Assembly (NCBI GenBank): GCA_002021875.1
Contig: CP018627.1
Location: 10,850,001 to 10,914,000, forward strand
Reading direction: 5' to 3'
DNA length: 64,000 bases
Source of the DNA: Streptomyces hygroscopicus
GTDB lineage: Bacteria; Actinomycetota; Actinomycetes; Streptomycetales; Streptomycetaceae
Each line of letters starts with the position of its first letter. The stretch's first letter is position 1. This document shows positions 51,950-61,009 of the stretch, piece after piece. Under the pieces are notes generated by a model. It was not told where the DNA came from and did no database searches. It saw nothing but the letters and a program-made list of their open reading frames with translations. Made by a program: the position numbers and the translations under genes.

Positions 51950-53833
51950 ATGCCCCCGCATGTCACCCGACCCTGGAGAGCGCCGGCAGCGCTGCTCGCG
52001 CTGCTGGCCGCCCTCGCTCTCGTGGTCCCCCTCACCGCGAGCCGTGTGCACGCCGCGGAGCACGACCGGAGCGAGGGGAGTGGACGCGCCGTGCGGCAGT
52101 CCACCACGGTCTCGCGCTATCTGTTCACCGCCTTCACGAACAGCGGCGAGAGCGATATGTACGTCTACGGGTCCGACGACGCGCGTGACTTCTGGTCGGT
52201 CCAGGACAAGGCGTACACCCCGCCCTCCGGTCTCGTCCGCGACCCCAGCGTCATCCGCCACGGCGGCCGCTACTACGTCGCGTACACCACCGGATGGACC
52301 GGCACCACCTTCGGCCTCGCGGTCAGCGACAACCGCCGCACCTGGACCCATCTCGCCGACATCGACCACGGCGTGGCCGCCAACAACACCTGGGCACCGG
52401 AGTTCTTCACCGACGCGCCCGACGGCAAGGTCCGTATCGTCGTCTCGCTGTCCACCGGCCCCACCGCCTACCGGCACTTCCAGCCCCACGTCCTCACCGC
52501 GCTCGACGACACGCTCACCCGGTGGAGCGAGCCCCGGTCGCTCGCGGGCATCTCCCCGAGCGAGAGCGACTACAACGGCTATATCGACACCTTCGTGGTC
52601 CGCAAGGGCGCCACCTACCACGCGTTCACCAAGAACGCCACGGGCGAACTCATCGAGCACGCCGTCGCCGACCGCATCACCGGTCCGTACCGCTTCACCG
52701 GCAAGGGCGACTGGGCGGGATGGGGCAGCCTGCTGGAGGGCCAGACCATTGTCACCCTCCCAGGCGGCGGCTATCGCATGTTCATGGACGGCTACACCGT
52801 CAAGAAGTACTACTACAGCGACAGCACGGACCTGGAGCACTGGACACCCAAACAGGAGCTGCCCGGCCTGTCGGGTGTCGTGCGCCACGGCACCGTCATC
52901 CGGGAGACCGCCACCGTGCGGCCCGGCGATGCCAACCCCGCCCTGCCCGGCTACCGCGCCGACCCCGATGTGCTGTACGCCGAGGGCCGGTACTGGATCT
53001 ATCCCACCGAGGACGGCCACCCCGGCTGGAGCGGCACCCGCTTCAACGGCTTCTCCTCACCCGACCTCGTCCACTGGACCGACCACGGCCCCGCCCTCGA
53101 CCTCGCCGATGTCTCCTGGTGCCACGAGAACGCCTGGGCCCCCTCGGTGGTCAGGAAGGGCGACACCTACTGGATGTACTTCAGTGCCTGCCAGTCCATC
53201 GGTGTCGCCAAGTCCGCGAGCCCACAGGGACCGTTCACCGACGCGCTCGGCAAACCGCTCGTCGCCAAGGGGCAGTTCGGCCACCAGTCGATCGACCCGG
53301 ACGCCTTCATCGACGACGACGGCACCCCCTACCTCTACTTCGGGCAGGGCGCCTTCGAGGCGGCCGGACTGAATGACGACATGGTCTCCTTCGCCACCCA
53401 GCCGGTGAAGCTCACCCCGCCCGGTTACAACGAGGCGCCGACCGTCTTCAAGCGCGCGGGCCGCTACTACGCGATGTGGTCGGAGGACGACACCCGCAGC
53501 CCCGACTACCGGGTGTCCTACGGAGTCTCCGACTCACCGCTCGGCCCCTTCACCAAGGCGGCGGGCAACCCGGTCCTGGCCAAGGACCCCGGCGATCAGA
53601 TCCTCGGCACCGGCCACAACTCCGTCATCCAGGTCCCCGGCCGCGACGAGTGGTACATCGTCTACCACCGCTTCGCCCGCCCGGGCGGCGACGGCACCCA
53701 TCGCGAAGTCGCCATCGACCGGATGCGGTTCAACCCAGACGGCACCATCCAGCGGATCCGCCCGACGCAGGCCGGCATCACGCCCGTCCGACCCCAGGCG
53801 CATCACCAGCCAGAGCAGGAGAGAACCGCATGA
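51950..53833 (+). CDS. Secreted protein with two GH43-like modules
   Basis: 627 residues. Signal peptide about 1-35 (cleavage near VHAAE). Module 1 (about 53-324): FTAFTNSGESDMYVYGS, PPSGLVRDPSVIRHGGRYYV, TWAPEFF, YIDTFVVRKGATYHAF. Module 2 (about 330-615): YRADPDVLYAEGRYWIY (catalytic-base Asp), NAWAPSVV, SIDPDAFIDDDGTPYLYFG, NEAPTVFKRAGRYYAMWS (acid Glu) and GTGHNSVI. Module 2 is a canonical GH43 five-bladed propeller; module 1 is a divergent one. Expected activity: alpha-L-arabinofuranosidase or beta-xylosidase-like on plant side chains. Its stop overlaps the next start (ATGA), and the next protein contains a paralogue of module 1. Confidence 0.92.
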   Translation: MPPHVTRPWRAPAALLALLAALALVVPLTASRVHAAEHDRSEGSGRAVRQSTTVSRYLFTAFTNSGESDMYVYGSDDARDFWSVQDKAYTPPSGLVRDPSVIRHGGRYYVAYTTGWTGTTFGLAVSDNRRTWTHLADIDHGVAANNTWAPEFFTDAPDGKVRIVVSLSTGPTAYRHFQPHVLTALDDTLTRWSEPRSLAGISPSESDYNGYIDTFVVRKGATYHAFTKNATGELIEHAVADRITGPYRFTGKGDWAGWGSLLEGQTIVTLPGGGYRMFMDGYTVKKYYYSDSTDLEHWTPKQELPGLSGVVRHGTVIRETATVRPGDANPALPGYRADPDVLYAEGRYWIYPTEDGHPGWSGTRFNGFSSPDLVHWTDHGPALDLADVSWCHENAWAPSVVRKGDTYWMYFSACQSIGVAKSASPQGPFTDALGKPLVAKGQFGHQSIDPDAFIDDDGTPYLYFGQGAFEAAGLNDDMVSFATQPVKLTPPGYNEAPTVFKRAGRYYAMWSEDDTRSPDYRVSYGVSDSPLGPFTKAAGNPVLAKDPGDQILGTGHNSVIQVPGRDEWYIVYHRFARPGGDGTHREVAIDRMRFNPDGTIQRIRPTQAGITPVRPQAHHQPEQERTA

Positions 53834-55716
53834 GCCGCAGCGCAGAACACCAGCCCAGCCGCAGGCACGTGATGATGGGCGCCCTCGCCCTGGGGGCGGT
53901 GGCCGGAACACCCGGTATCGCGCAGGCCGCCACCCCCACCGTGCCGCGGGCCGCCGCCAAGGCCCCCTCGTACGCCAATCCGCTGGTGCGCCGCCGCGCC
54001 GACCCGCATATCGTCAAGCACACCGACGGTTACTACTACTTCACGGCCACCGTCCCCGAGTACGACCGCATCGTCCTGCGGCGCTCCAGGACCATCGGCG
54101 GCCTGGCCACCGCCGCCGAGTCGGTGATCTGGAAGAAGCACACCAGCGGCGACATGGGCGCCCACATATGGGCCCCGGAAATCCACTTCATCGACGGCAA
54201 GTGGTACATCTACTTCGCCTCGGCACCGGCGAACGACGTCTGGAAGATCCGGATGTGGGTGCTGGAGAACGCGAGCGCCAACCCTCTCGCCGGGACCTGG
54301 ACCGAGAAGGGCCGCATCGTCACGCCCATCGACTCCTTCTCCCTGGACGCCTCCACCTTCACCCACCAGGGGACCCGCTATCTCGTCTGGGCGCAGAGCA
54401 ACCCGGACGTCGGCAACAACTCGAGCATCTACCTCGCCCGGATGGCGAGCCCGTGGAGCATCACCGGGCCCCAGGTGGAGATCTCCCGGCCGACGTACGA
54501 CTGGGAGACCCGTGGCTTCAAGGTCAACGAGGGCCCCTCCGTCCTGCAGCGGAACGGCCGTGTCTTCCTCACCTACTCCGCCAGCGCCACCGACGCCAAC
54601 TACTGCATGGGGCTGCTCACCGCCTCCGCCGGCAGCGACCTGCTCGCCGCCGCGTCCTGGAAGAAGAGCCCGCGGCCGGTCTTCACCAGCAATGACACCA
54701 CCAAGCAGTACGGGCCCGGCCACAACTCCTTCACCGTCGCCGAGGACGGCCGCACCGACCTCCTCGTCTACCACGCCCGCCAGTACAAGGACATCACCGG
54801 CGACCCGCTGAACGACCCCAACCGGCACACCCGCGTCCAGGCCCTCGGCTGGAAGGCCGACGGCACCCCGGACTTCGGTGTGCCCGTGGCCGACGCGCCC
54901 GCGCGGGACTCCACGGCCGCCACCCGCTACACCATGACGGCGTTCACCAACAGCAGCGAGTCGAACATGTACGTCTACCAGTCATCCGACGCGACCACGT
55001 ACACGCTGCTCAAGGGTCCTGCCTACACCCCGCCGTCCGGGCTCATCCGCGACCCCAGCGTCATCAAGCACACCGACGGCTACTACTACATCGTCTACAC
55101 AACCGACTGGACCGGGAACACCATCGGTTTCGCGCGCAGCCGCGACCGCCTCACCTGGACCTTCGTCCGCAATCACACCCTGCCGGTGTCCGGGCTGGAG
55201 CGCACCTGGGCGCCGGAGTTCTTCGTGGACGACGGCGGCAGCGTCAACATCATCGTCTCGCTGGACACCGCCTCCACACCCGACTACATCTTCCGGCCGC
55301 ATCTGCTCACCGCCACCGACGCGTCGCTGTCGTCATGGACCACCCCCACACCACTGCGGGGCCTGGACACGTCCAACTACATCGACACCTTCGTCGTCCG
55401 CCACGCCGGGCGGTACCACGCCTTCACCAAGCAGGAGACGACCAAGTACATCGAGCACGCGACCGCGAACAGCCTCGGCGGGCCGTACACCTTCCGCGGC
55501 ACCGGCGACTGGGCGGGCTGGGGAAGCTGGCGCGAGGGACCGGCGCTGGCGCGCCTGGACAACGGCGGCTGGCGAATCTACTTCGACGGCTACACCGAGC
55601 AGAAGTACTACTACAGCGACAGCCTCGACGGCTTCCGGACCTGGACCCCGATCCGGGAGCTGCCCGGGCTCACCGGATTCGCCCGCCACTTCACCGTCCT
55701 CAAGGAGACCGTATGA
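53830..55716 (+). CDS. Secreted protein with two GH43-like modules, different order
   Basis: 628 residues. A twin-arginine-type signal (SRRHVMMGALALGAVAGTPG, cleavage after AQA near 37). Module 1 (about 50-355) is a canonical GH43: RRRADPHIVKHTDGYYYFTA, HIWAPEIHFIDGKWYIYFAS, FKVNEGPSVLQRNGRVFLTYS (acid Glu) and GPGHNSFT. Module 2 (about 362-628) matches module 1 of the preceding protein: MTAFTNSSESNMYVYQSS, PPSGLIRDPSVIKHTDGYYYIV, TWAPEFFVDDGG, YIDTFVVRHAGRYHAF. So the divergent module sits N-terminally in one partner and C-terminally in the other. ATGA overlaps link it to both neighbours. Confidence 0.92.
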   Translation: MSRSAEHQPSRRHVMMGALALGAVAGTPGIAQAATPTVPRAAAKAPSYANPLVRRRADPHIVKHTDGYYYFTATVPEYDRIVLRRSRTIGGLATAAESVIWKKHTSGDMGAHIWAPEIHFIDGKWYIYFASAPANDVWKIRMWVLENASANPLAGTWTEKGRIVTPIDSFSLDASTFTHQGTRYLVWAQSNPDVGNNSSIYLARMASPWSITGPQVEISRPTYDWETRGFKVNEGPSVLQRNGRVFLTYSASATDANYCMGLLTASAGSDLLAAASWKKSPRPVFTSNDTTKQYGPGHNSFTVAEDGRTDLLVYHARQYKDITGDPLNDPNRHTRVQALGWKADGTPDFGVPVADAPARDSTAATRYTMTAFTNSSESNMYVYQSSDATTYTLLKGPAYTPPSGLIRDPSVIKHTDGYYYIVYTTDWTGNTIGFARSRDRLTWTFVRNHTLPVSGLERTWAPEFFVDDGGSVNIIVSLDTASTPDYIFRPHLLTATDASLSSWTTPTPLRGLDTSNYIDTFVVRHAGRYHAFTKQETTKYIEHATANSLGGPYTFRGTGDWAGWGSWREGPALARLDNGGWRIYFDGYTEQKYYYSDSLDGFRTWTPIRELPGLTGFARHFTVLKETV

Positions 55717-57158
55717 TGCGCGGGCGCCCGTGGACCCGTCTGTGGATCTTCGTCGTGGCCGCCGTCCTCGGCCTCCTGGCCCCACTGGCGGGGGCCGGCG
55801 CGGCGCAGGCCGCCCCCGTCACGGTTGCCAACGGCACCCAGTTCACCACCACCGCGGGCGAGGCGGTGCACGCCCACGGCGGGGGAGTCAGCAAGTCCGG
55901 CGCCTACTACTACTGGTTCGGTGAGAACCGCAACGCCGACAACACCTTCCGCTATGTCTCCGCCTACCGCTCCACGGACCTGAAGACCTGGGAGTTCCGC
56001 CGCCATGTGCTCACCCAGGCCACCGATCCCGAGCTGGCATCGGCCAACATCGAGCGGCCCAAGGTGCTCTACAACGAGCGCACCAAGCGGTACGTGATGT
56101 GGATGCACAAGGAGAACGGCAGCGACTACAGCCAGGCGCGCGCGGCCGTCGCCACCTCCGCCACCATCGACGGCGACTACACCTGGCGGGGCAGCTTCCG
56201 CCCGCTGGACCAGCACATGTCCCGTGACATCACCCTCTTCCAGGACAGCGACGGCACCGGATACATGGTCTCGGCCGCCCGGGACAACTACGACCTGCAT
56301 ATCTACCGGCTGACCGACGACTACACCGGTGTGGCGAGCCTGGTGGCCAACCCCTGGCCCGGCGGCCACCGCGAAGCACCGGCGCTCTTCAAGCGCGGGA
56401 ACGTGTACTTCATGCTGACCTCCGGCGCCACCGGCTGGAACCCCAACCAGCAGCAGTACGCCACCGCCACCAGCCTGGCGGGCCCCTGGAGCGGAATGCG
56501 CGACGTCGGCGATGCCACCGCCTACGGCTCGCAGACCGCGTACGTCCTGCCCGTGCAGGGCAGCGGCGCCACCTCCTACCTCTACCTGGGCGACCGCTGG
56601 GGGAACTCCTTCGGCGGCACGGTCAACGACTCGCGCTACGTCTGGCTGCCGCTGGCCTTCCCCACCGCCACCACCCTGAGCATGGACTGGTATCCGCAGC
56701 TCACCATCGACGCGGCGGCGGGCACGGCGGGTGGCTCCGGTGGTCCGTACACCACACTCAAGGCCCGGCACAGCGGCAAATGCGCCGACATCACCTCCGC
56801 CTCGCAGACCGATGGCACCGCGGTCGTGCAGTACACCTGCAGCGGCGGTGGCAATCAGCTCTTCTGGGCCAAGGACGCGGGCGGCGGCCAGGTCCAGCTC
56901 GTCGCCCGGCACAGCTCCCAGTGCCTGACGGTGGCCGGCGGCTCCACCGCCGACGGCGCCGCCGTGGTCCAGTCGGCCTGTGGCACGGGGACCAACCAGC
57001 AGTGGCAGACCACCGACACCGGTGACGGCTACGTCCGGTTCACCGCCCGCTCCAGCGGCAAGTGCCTGGACGTCGCCGACGAGTCCACGGCGGACAAGGC
57101 CGCGCTCCTGCAGTGGAGCTGCACCGGCGGCGCCAACCAGCAGTGGTTGCGCGGCTGA
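55713..57158 (+). CDS. Secreted GH43 enzyme with C-terminal ricin-type CBM13
   Basis: 481 residues. Signal peptide 1-35. The catalytic domain (about 40-340) reads VHAHGGGVSKSGAYYYWFGENR, YRSTDLKTWEF, ERPKVLYNERTKRYVMW and SRDITLFQDSDGTGYMVSA, the style of exo-beta-1,3-galactanase-like GH43. A ricin-type trefoil (about 355-481) shows three repeats with QxW-like ends (NQLFWA, NQQWQT, NQQWLRG) and paired cysteines. This would bind and trim galactan backbones, e.g. of arabinogalactan proteins. It is the third gene of the coupled GH43 operon (ATG overlaps the preceding TGA). Confidence 0.92.
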   Translation: MMRGRPWTRLWIFVVAAVLGLLAPLAGAGAAQAAPVTVANGTQFTTTAGEAVHAHGGGVSKSGAYYYWFGENRNADNTFRYVSAYRSTDLKTWEFRRHVLTQATDPELASANIERPKVLYNERTKRYVMWMHKENGSDYSQARAAVATSATIDGDYTWRGSFRPLDQHMSRDITLFQDSDGTGYMVSAARDNYDLHIYRLTDDYTGVASLVANPWPGGHREAPALFKRGNVYFMLTSGATGWNPNQQQYATATSLAGPWSGMRDVGDATAYGSQTAYVLPVQGSGATSYLYLGDRWGNSFGGTVNDSRYVWLPLAFPTATTLSMDWYPQLTIDAAAGTAGGSGGPYTTLKARHSGKCADITSASQTDGTAVVQYTCSGGGNQLFWAKDAGGGQVQLVARHSSQCLTVAGGSTADGAAVVQSACGTGTNQQWQTTDTGDGYVRFTARSSGKCLDVADESTADKAALLQWSCTGGANQQWLRG

Positions 57159-57178
57159 CCGCACCCGCACCGCCGGTG

Positions 57179-57203
57179 CCTGGGGGCTGTTGACTTCCCC
57201 AGG
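57179..57203. terminator. Hairpin after the GH43 operon
   Basis: CCTGGGG (57179-57185) pairs with CCCCAGG (57197-57203), loop of 11 bases. The loop contains TTGACT (57190), which with TACCTT (57212) could also form a promoter for the next gene. Confidence 0.45.
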
Positions 57204-57242
57204 AGGGCCGGTACCTTCGCGGTGCACATGATGTCGGACATT

Positions 57243-57258
57243 GTTCGTAATTTCGAAC
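57243..57258. promoter_or_regulatory. GTTCG-N6-CGAAC palindrome before the GH146-like gene
   Basis: Perfect 5-bp arms around TAATTT, 17 bases before the start at 57275, so a repressor bound here would block transcription or early elongation. It differs from the CGAAACTTTCG site, so it may serve the same LacI protein less tightly or another one. GTTCGAAC also occurs at 41334-41341 between the esterase and LacI genes. Confidence 0.5.
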
Positions 57259-57274
57259 CTCAGTGAGGGCAGTC

Positions 57275-59824
57275 ATGAGCGAACCAGTCGACAGACGGCA
57301 CTTCATCACCACCACCGCCACCGGGGCCGCGGCCGTGGCGCTCACCGTCGCGGCCGGGGGCACCGCCGTGGCGGCGTCCCCTGGCGTCACCCCGGCCGCG
57401 ACCCACGGCAAGCCCAGAGCGCTGACCGGCGTCCGCCCCTTTCCGCTCACCGCCGTGACCCTGCTCCCCGGCGCCTTCAAGGACAACCAGTCCCGCAACA
57501 CCGCCTATCTGCGCTTCGTGGACATCGACCGGCTGCTGCACACCTTCCGCCTCAACGTCGGCCTGTCCAGCGCCGCCCAGCCCTGCGGCGGCTGGGAGAG
57601 CCCCACCACGGAACTGCGCGGCCACAGCACCGGCCACCTCCTGTCCGGCCTGGCCCTCAGCTACGCCGGCACCGGCGACACCGCGCTGCGCGACAAGGGC
57701 CGCGCACTGGTCTCGGCGCTCGCCGCCTGCCAGGCCAGGTCCCCGGCCGCCGGCTACGGCCAGGGCTATCTCTCGGCGTTCCCCGAGAGCTTCTTCGACC
57801 GGCTGGAGGCCGGCACCGGGGTGTGGGCCCCGTACTACACCATTCACAAGATCATGGCCGGGCTCGTCGACCAGTACCGGCTCGCGGGCAACACCGAGGC
57901 CCTTCAGACCGTGCTGCGCCAGGCCGCCTGGGTCGACACCCGCACCGGGAAGCTGAGCTACGACCAGATGCAGCGGGTGCTGCAGACCGAGTTCGGCGGC
58001 ATGAACGACGTCCTCGCCGATCTGCACGAGATCACCGGCGACGGCCGCTGGCTGAAGGTCGCCGAGCGCTTCACCCACGCCCGCGTCTTCGACCCGCTCG
58101 CCCGGAACGAGGACCGGCTCGCCGGGCTGCACGCCAACACCCAGATCCCCAAGATGGTCGGCGCCATGCGGCTGTGGGAGGAGGGGCTCGACAGCCGCTA
58201 CCGCACCATCGGCGAGAACTTCTGGAAGATCGTCACCGATCACCACACCTATGTCATCGGCGGGAACAGCAACGGCGAGGCGTTCCACGAGCCCGACGCC
58301 ATCGCCGCCCAGCTCTCCAACAACGCTTGCGAGAACTGCAACAGCTACAACATGCTCAAGCTCACCCGGCTGATCCACTTCCACGCGCCGGAGCGCACGG
58401 ATCTGCTCGACTACTACGAGCGCACCCTGCTCAACCAGATGCTGGGGGAGCAGGACCCGGAGTCGGCCCACGGTTTCAACATCTACTACACCGGCCTCGC
58501 CCCCGGCTCCTTCAAACAGCAGCCGTCCTTCATGGGCACCGACCCCAATCAGTACTCCACCGACTACGACAACTTCTCCTGCGACCACGGCAGCGGCATG
58601 GAGACCCAGGCCAAGTTCGCCGACACCATCTACACCTACGCCGACCGCAGCCTGCTGGTGAACCTCTTCATCCCCTCCGAACTGCGCTGGCAGGACAAGG
58701 GCATCACCTGGCGCCAGACCACCGGCTTCCCCGACCAGCAGACCACCACCCTCACCGTCGCCTCCGGCGGCGCCTCCCTCGAACTGCGCGTCCGCATCCC
58801 CTCCTGGGCGGCGGAGGCCCGCGCCACGCTCAACGGCACCACCCTCGCCGACCGGCCGGAACCCGGCAGCTGGCTGATCATCGACCGTCAGTGGAAGACC
58901 GGCGACCGGGTCGAGGTGACCCTGCCGATGAAGCTGACGTTCGACCCCACCCCCGACGACCCCGACGTCCAGGCCGTGCTCTACGGGCCCGTCGTGCTCG
59001 CCGGGGCGTACGGCGGCCGGACCGGAATGACCATGCCGCGCCTGGACAAGGGATCCGTGGTCCAGAGCGCCACCAGCCCCATGCGGTTCAGCGCCACGGC
59101 CAGTGGCGAGAGCGTGACCCTGCTGCCGGTCGCCCGCGTCCACCACCAGCACTACAACGTGTACTGGCTGACCGGGCAGCCGCCCTCCCCGCCGCCCGCC
59201 TTCGCCGCCTGGCACCGCTTCGACGAGGCCTCCGGCACCGCCGCCGCCGACGCCACCGGCCGCGGCATGGCCGCCCGGCTCACCGGCGGCGCCTCCTGGA
59301 CGGCGGGCAGGACCGGCGGCGCGGTCGCCCTGAACGGCACGGACGGGCATGTCGTCCTCGCCGACGACCTCCTGGCCGGCGCCCGGGCGTACACCCTGGC
59401 CACCTGGGTCCGGCTGGACGGCACCCCCGCCGCCTGGACCCGGATCTTCGACATCGGCACCGGGGTCACCGCCAATATGTTCCTCACCCCCGTCGCCGAC
59501 TCCGGGAAGCTGCGCTTCGCCATCACCGCGGGCGGCGGCGGAGCCGAGCAGCGCATCGAGGCCGCCCCGCTGCCCACCGGCCAGTGGGTCCATGTCGCCG
59601 TCGCCTACGGCAGCGGCACCGCCGTCCTCTACGTCGGCGGGCGCGAGGTGGGACGCAACACCGCCATCACCGTCGAACCCGTCCACTTCGGCAACCACAT
59701 CCGGGCCGGATACCTCGGCAAGTCGCAGTACCCGGACCCGTACCTCAAGGCCGCGTTCGACGACTTCCGCGTATACGGCAGAACACTCAGCGGGAATGAG
59801 GTCGCCACTTTGGCCCAAAGCTGA
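57275..59824 (+). CDS. Secreted DUF1680-type (GH146-like) beta-L-arabinofuranosidase with LamG domain
   Basis: 849 residues. Tat-type signal (RRHFITTTATGAAAVALTVA). Catalytic part about 50-640: NTAYLRFVDIDRLLHTFR, GHSTGHLLSGLAL, NGEAFHEPDA with acid/base Glu near 335, CENCNSYNMLKLTRLI with the cysteine nucleophile/zinc ligands at 352-355, DNFSCDHGSGMETQAKF. The C-terminal 170 residues form a LamG/concanavalin-like sugar-binding domain (FDEASGTAAADATGRG ... FDDFRVYGRTLS). It releases beta-linked arabinofuranose outside the cell, whereas the GH127 protein at 47208 would act inside. ATG 57275 follows GAGGGC. Confidence 0.9.
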   Translation: MSEPVDRRHFITTTATGAAAVALTVAAGGTAVAASPGVTPAATHGKPRALTGVRPFPLTAVTLLPGAFKDNQSRNTAYLRFVDIDRLLHTFRLNVGLSSAAQPCGGWESPTTELRGHSTGHLLSGLALSYAGTGDTALRDKGRALVSALAACQARSPAAGYGQGYLSAFPESFFDRLEAGTGVWAPYYTIHKIMAGLVDQYRLAGNTEALQTVLRQAAWVDTRTGKLSYDQMQRVLQTEFGGMNDVLADLHEITGDGRWLKVAERFTHARVFDPLARNEDRLAGLHANTQIPKMVGAMRLWEEGLDSRYRTIGENFWKIVTDHHTYVIGGNSNGEAFHEPDAIAAQLSNNACENCNSYNMLKLTRLIHFHAPERTDLLDYYERTLLNQMLGEQDPESAHGFNIYYTGLAPGSFKQQPSFMGTDPNQYSTDYDNFSCDHGSGMETQAKFADTIYTYADRSLLVNLFIPSELRWQDKGITWRQTTGFPDQQTTTLTVASGGASLELRVRIPSWAAEARATLNGTTLADRPEPGSWLIIDRQWKTGDRVEVTLPMKLTFDPTPDDPDVQAVLYGPVVLAGAYGGRTGMTMPRLDKGSVVQSATSPMRFSATASGESVTLLPVARVHHQHYNVYWLTGQPPSPPPAFAAWHRFDEASGTAAADATGRGMAARLTGGASWTAGRTGGAVALNGTDGHVVLADDLLAGARAYTLATWVRLDGTPAAWTRIFDIGTGVTANMFLTPVADSGKLRFAITAGGGGAEQRIEAAPLPTGQWVHVAVAYGSGTAVLYVGGREVGRNTAITVEPVHFGNHIRAGYLGKSQYPDPYLKAAFDDFRVYGRTLSGNEVATLAQS

Positions 59825-59833
59825 CAAGCTCAG

Positions 59834-59863
59834 GCGGGCGGGCCGTCCCCACGGCCTGCCCGC
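59834..59863. terminator. Hairpin terminator after the GH146-like gene
   Basis: GCGGGCGGGCCGT pairs with ACGGCCTGCCCGC with one mismatch, loop CCCC; nine bases beyond the stop codon. Confidence 0.65.
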
Positions 59864-59897
59864 TCCCAACCGCACCGTACGGACAAGGACACCGCGC

Positions 59898-60905
59898 ATG
59901 GTCCACCTCGCCGCCGAGAACCGTTACGACTCCATGCAGTACCAGCGCTGCGGGCGCAGCGGTGTGCTGCTCCCGAAGGTCTCGCTCGGCCTGTGGCACA
60001 ACTTCGGCGACACCCACCCCCTGGAGACCCAGCGCGCTGTGCTGCGCCGCGCCTTCGACCTCGGTGTCACCCACATCGATCTGGCCAACAACTACGGTCC
60101 GCCGCCCGGCAGCGCCGAGACCAACTTCGGCTCGATCTTCGCCCAGGACTTCCGCCCCTATCGCGATGAACTCTTCATCGCCAGCAAGGCCGGACACCTC
60201 ATGTGGCCGGGGCCGTACGGCGAGTGGGGCTCGCGCAAGTACGTCCTGGCCAGCCTCGACCAGTCGCTGTCCCGGATGGGGCTGGACTACGTCGACGTCT
60301 TCTACTCCCACCGCTTCGACCCGGACACCCCGCTCGAGGAGACGATGGGTGCCCTGGACAGCGCCGTGCGCCAGGGCAAGGCGCTCTACGCGGGCGTGTC
60401 CAACTACCCGCCGGAGGCGATCGCCGAGGCCGCCGCGATCCTGAAGGATCTGCGCACCCCGTACCTGATCAACCAGTATCCGTACTCGATCCTCCAGCGT
60501 GGGGTGGAGGGCGGGGTGCTGCAGGCGTCCGCCGAGGCGGGCGTCGGGGTCATCGCCTTCTCGCCGCTGGCGCAGGGACAGCTCACCGACCGGTATCTCC
60601 ACGGGGTGCCGGCCGATTCCCGCATGGCGCTCGGCCACTTCCTCAAGCGCGACGCGCTCACCGAGGAGCGGCTGTCCCTGCTGCACGCCCTCAACAAGCT
60701 CGCGGAGGGACGCGGCCAGACCCTCGCCCAGCTGGCGCTCGCGTGGGTGCTGCGCGACCCCCGGGTGGTCTCGGTGCTGATCGGCGCGAGCAGCGTCGCC
60801 CAGTTGGAGCAGAACGTCTCGGTGCTGGACTCGCCCGCCTTCAGCGACGCCGAGCTGGCCGAGATCGACCGCCTCTCGGCCGAGGCGGGCATCGAGATTC
60901 CCTGA
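59898..60905 (+). CDS. Aldo/keto reductase (YghZ-like)
   Basis: 335 residues, TIM-barrel NADPH reductase. The catalytic tetrad is visible: D in GVTHIDLANNYG, Y four residues later, K in FIASKAG and H in DVFYSHRFD. The motif NYGPPPGSAETNFG is typical of the L-glyceraldehyde-3-phosphate/methylglyoxal reductase branch (AKR14). A cofactor-binding end reads VVSVLIGASSVAQLEQN. It has no signal peptide. It may reduce sugar-derived aldehydes produced during arabinose use, but this is inference. Single gene between two hairpins. Confidence 0.93.
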   Translation: MVHLAAENRYDSMQYQRCGRSGVLLPKVSLGLWHNFGDTHPLETQRAVLRRAFDLGVTHIDLANNYGPPPGSAETNFGSIFAQDFRPYRDELFIASKAGHLMWPGPYGEWGSRKYVLASLDQSLSRMGLDYVDVFYSHRFDPDTPLEETMGALDSAVRQGKALYAGVSNYPPEAIAEAAAILKDLRTPYLINQYPYSILQRGVEGGVLQASAEAGVGVIAFSPLAQGQLTDRYLHGVPADSRMALGHFLKRDALTEERLSLLHALNKLAEGRGQTLAQLALAWVLRDPRVVSVLIGASSVAQLEQNVSVLDSPAFSDAELAEIDRLSAEAGIEIP

Positions 60906-60919
60906 CGCGGTTCGCTGAC

Positions 60920-60953
60920 GTCCGCGGGCCGGGGATCAGCCCGGCCCGCGGAC
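60920..60953. terminator. Strong hairpin terminator after the aldo/keto reductase gene
   Basis: GTCCGCGGGCCGGG (60920-60933) pairs perfectly with CCCGGCCCGCGGAC (60940-60953), 14 bp, loop GATCAG. Confidence 0.8.
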
Positions 60954-61009
60954 GGATAGCATGAGCGGTCACCCGAGACCGCCACGAACCGCCGCACGGA
61001 GACGCAACC

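Noticed and set aside
57260..59899. An 879-codon minus-strand frame under the GH146-like gene
   Set aside because: Composition (Val/Gly/Asp-rich) is typical of GC-biased antisense frames; the plus strand has catalytic motifs and a Tat signal.
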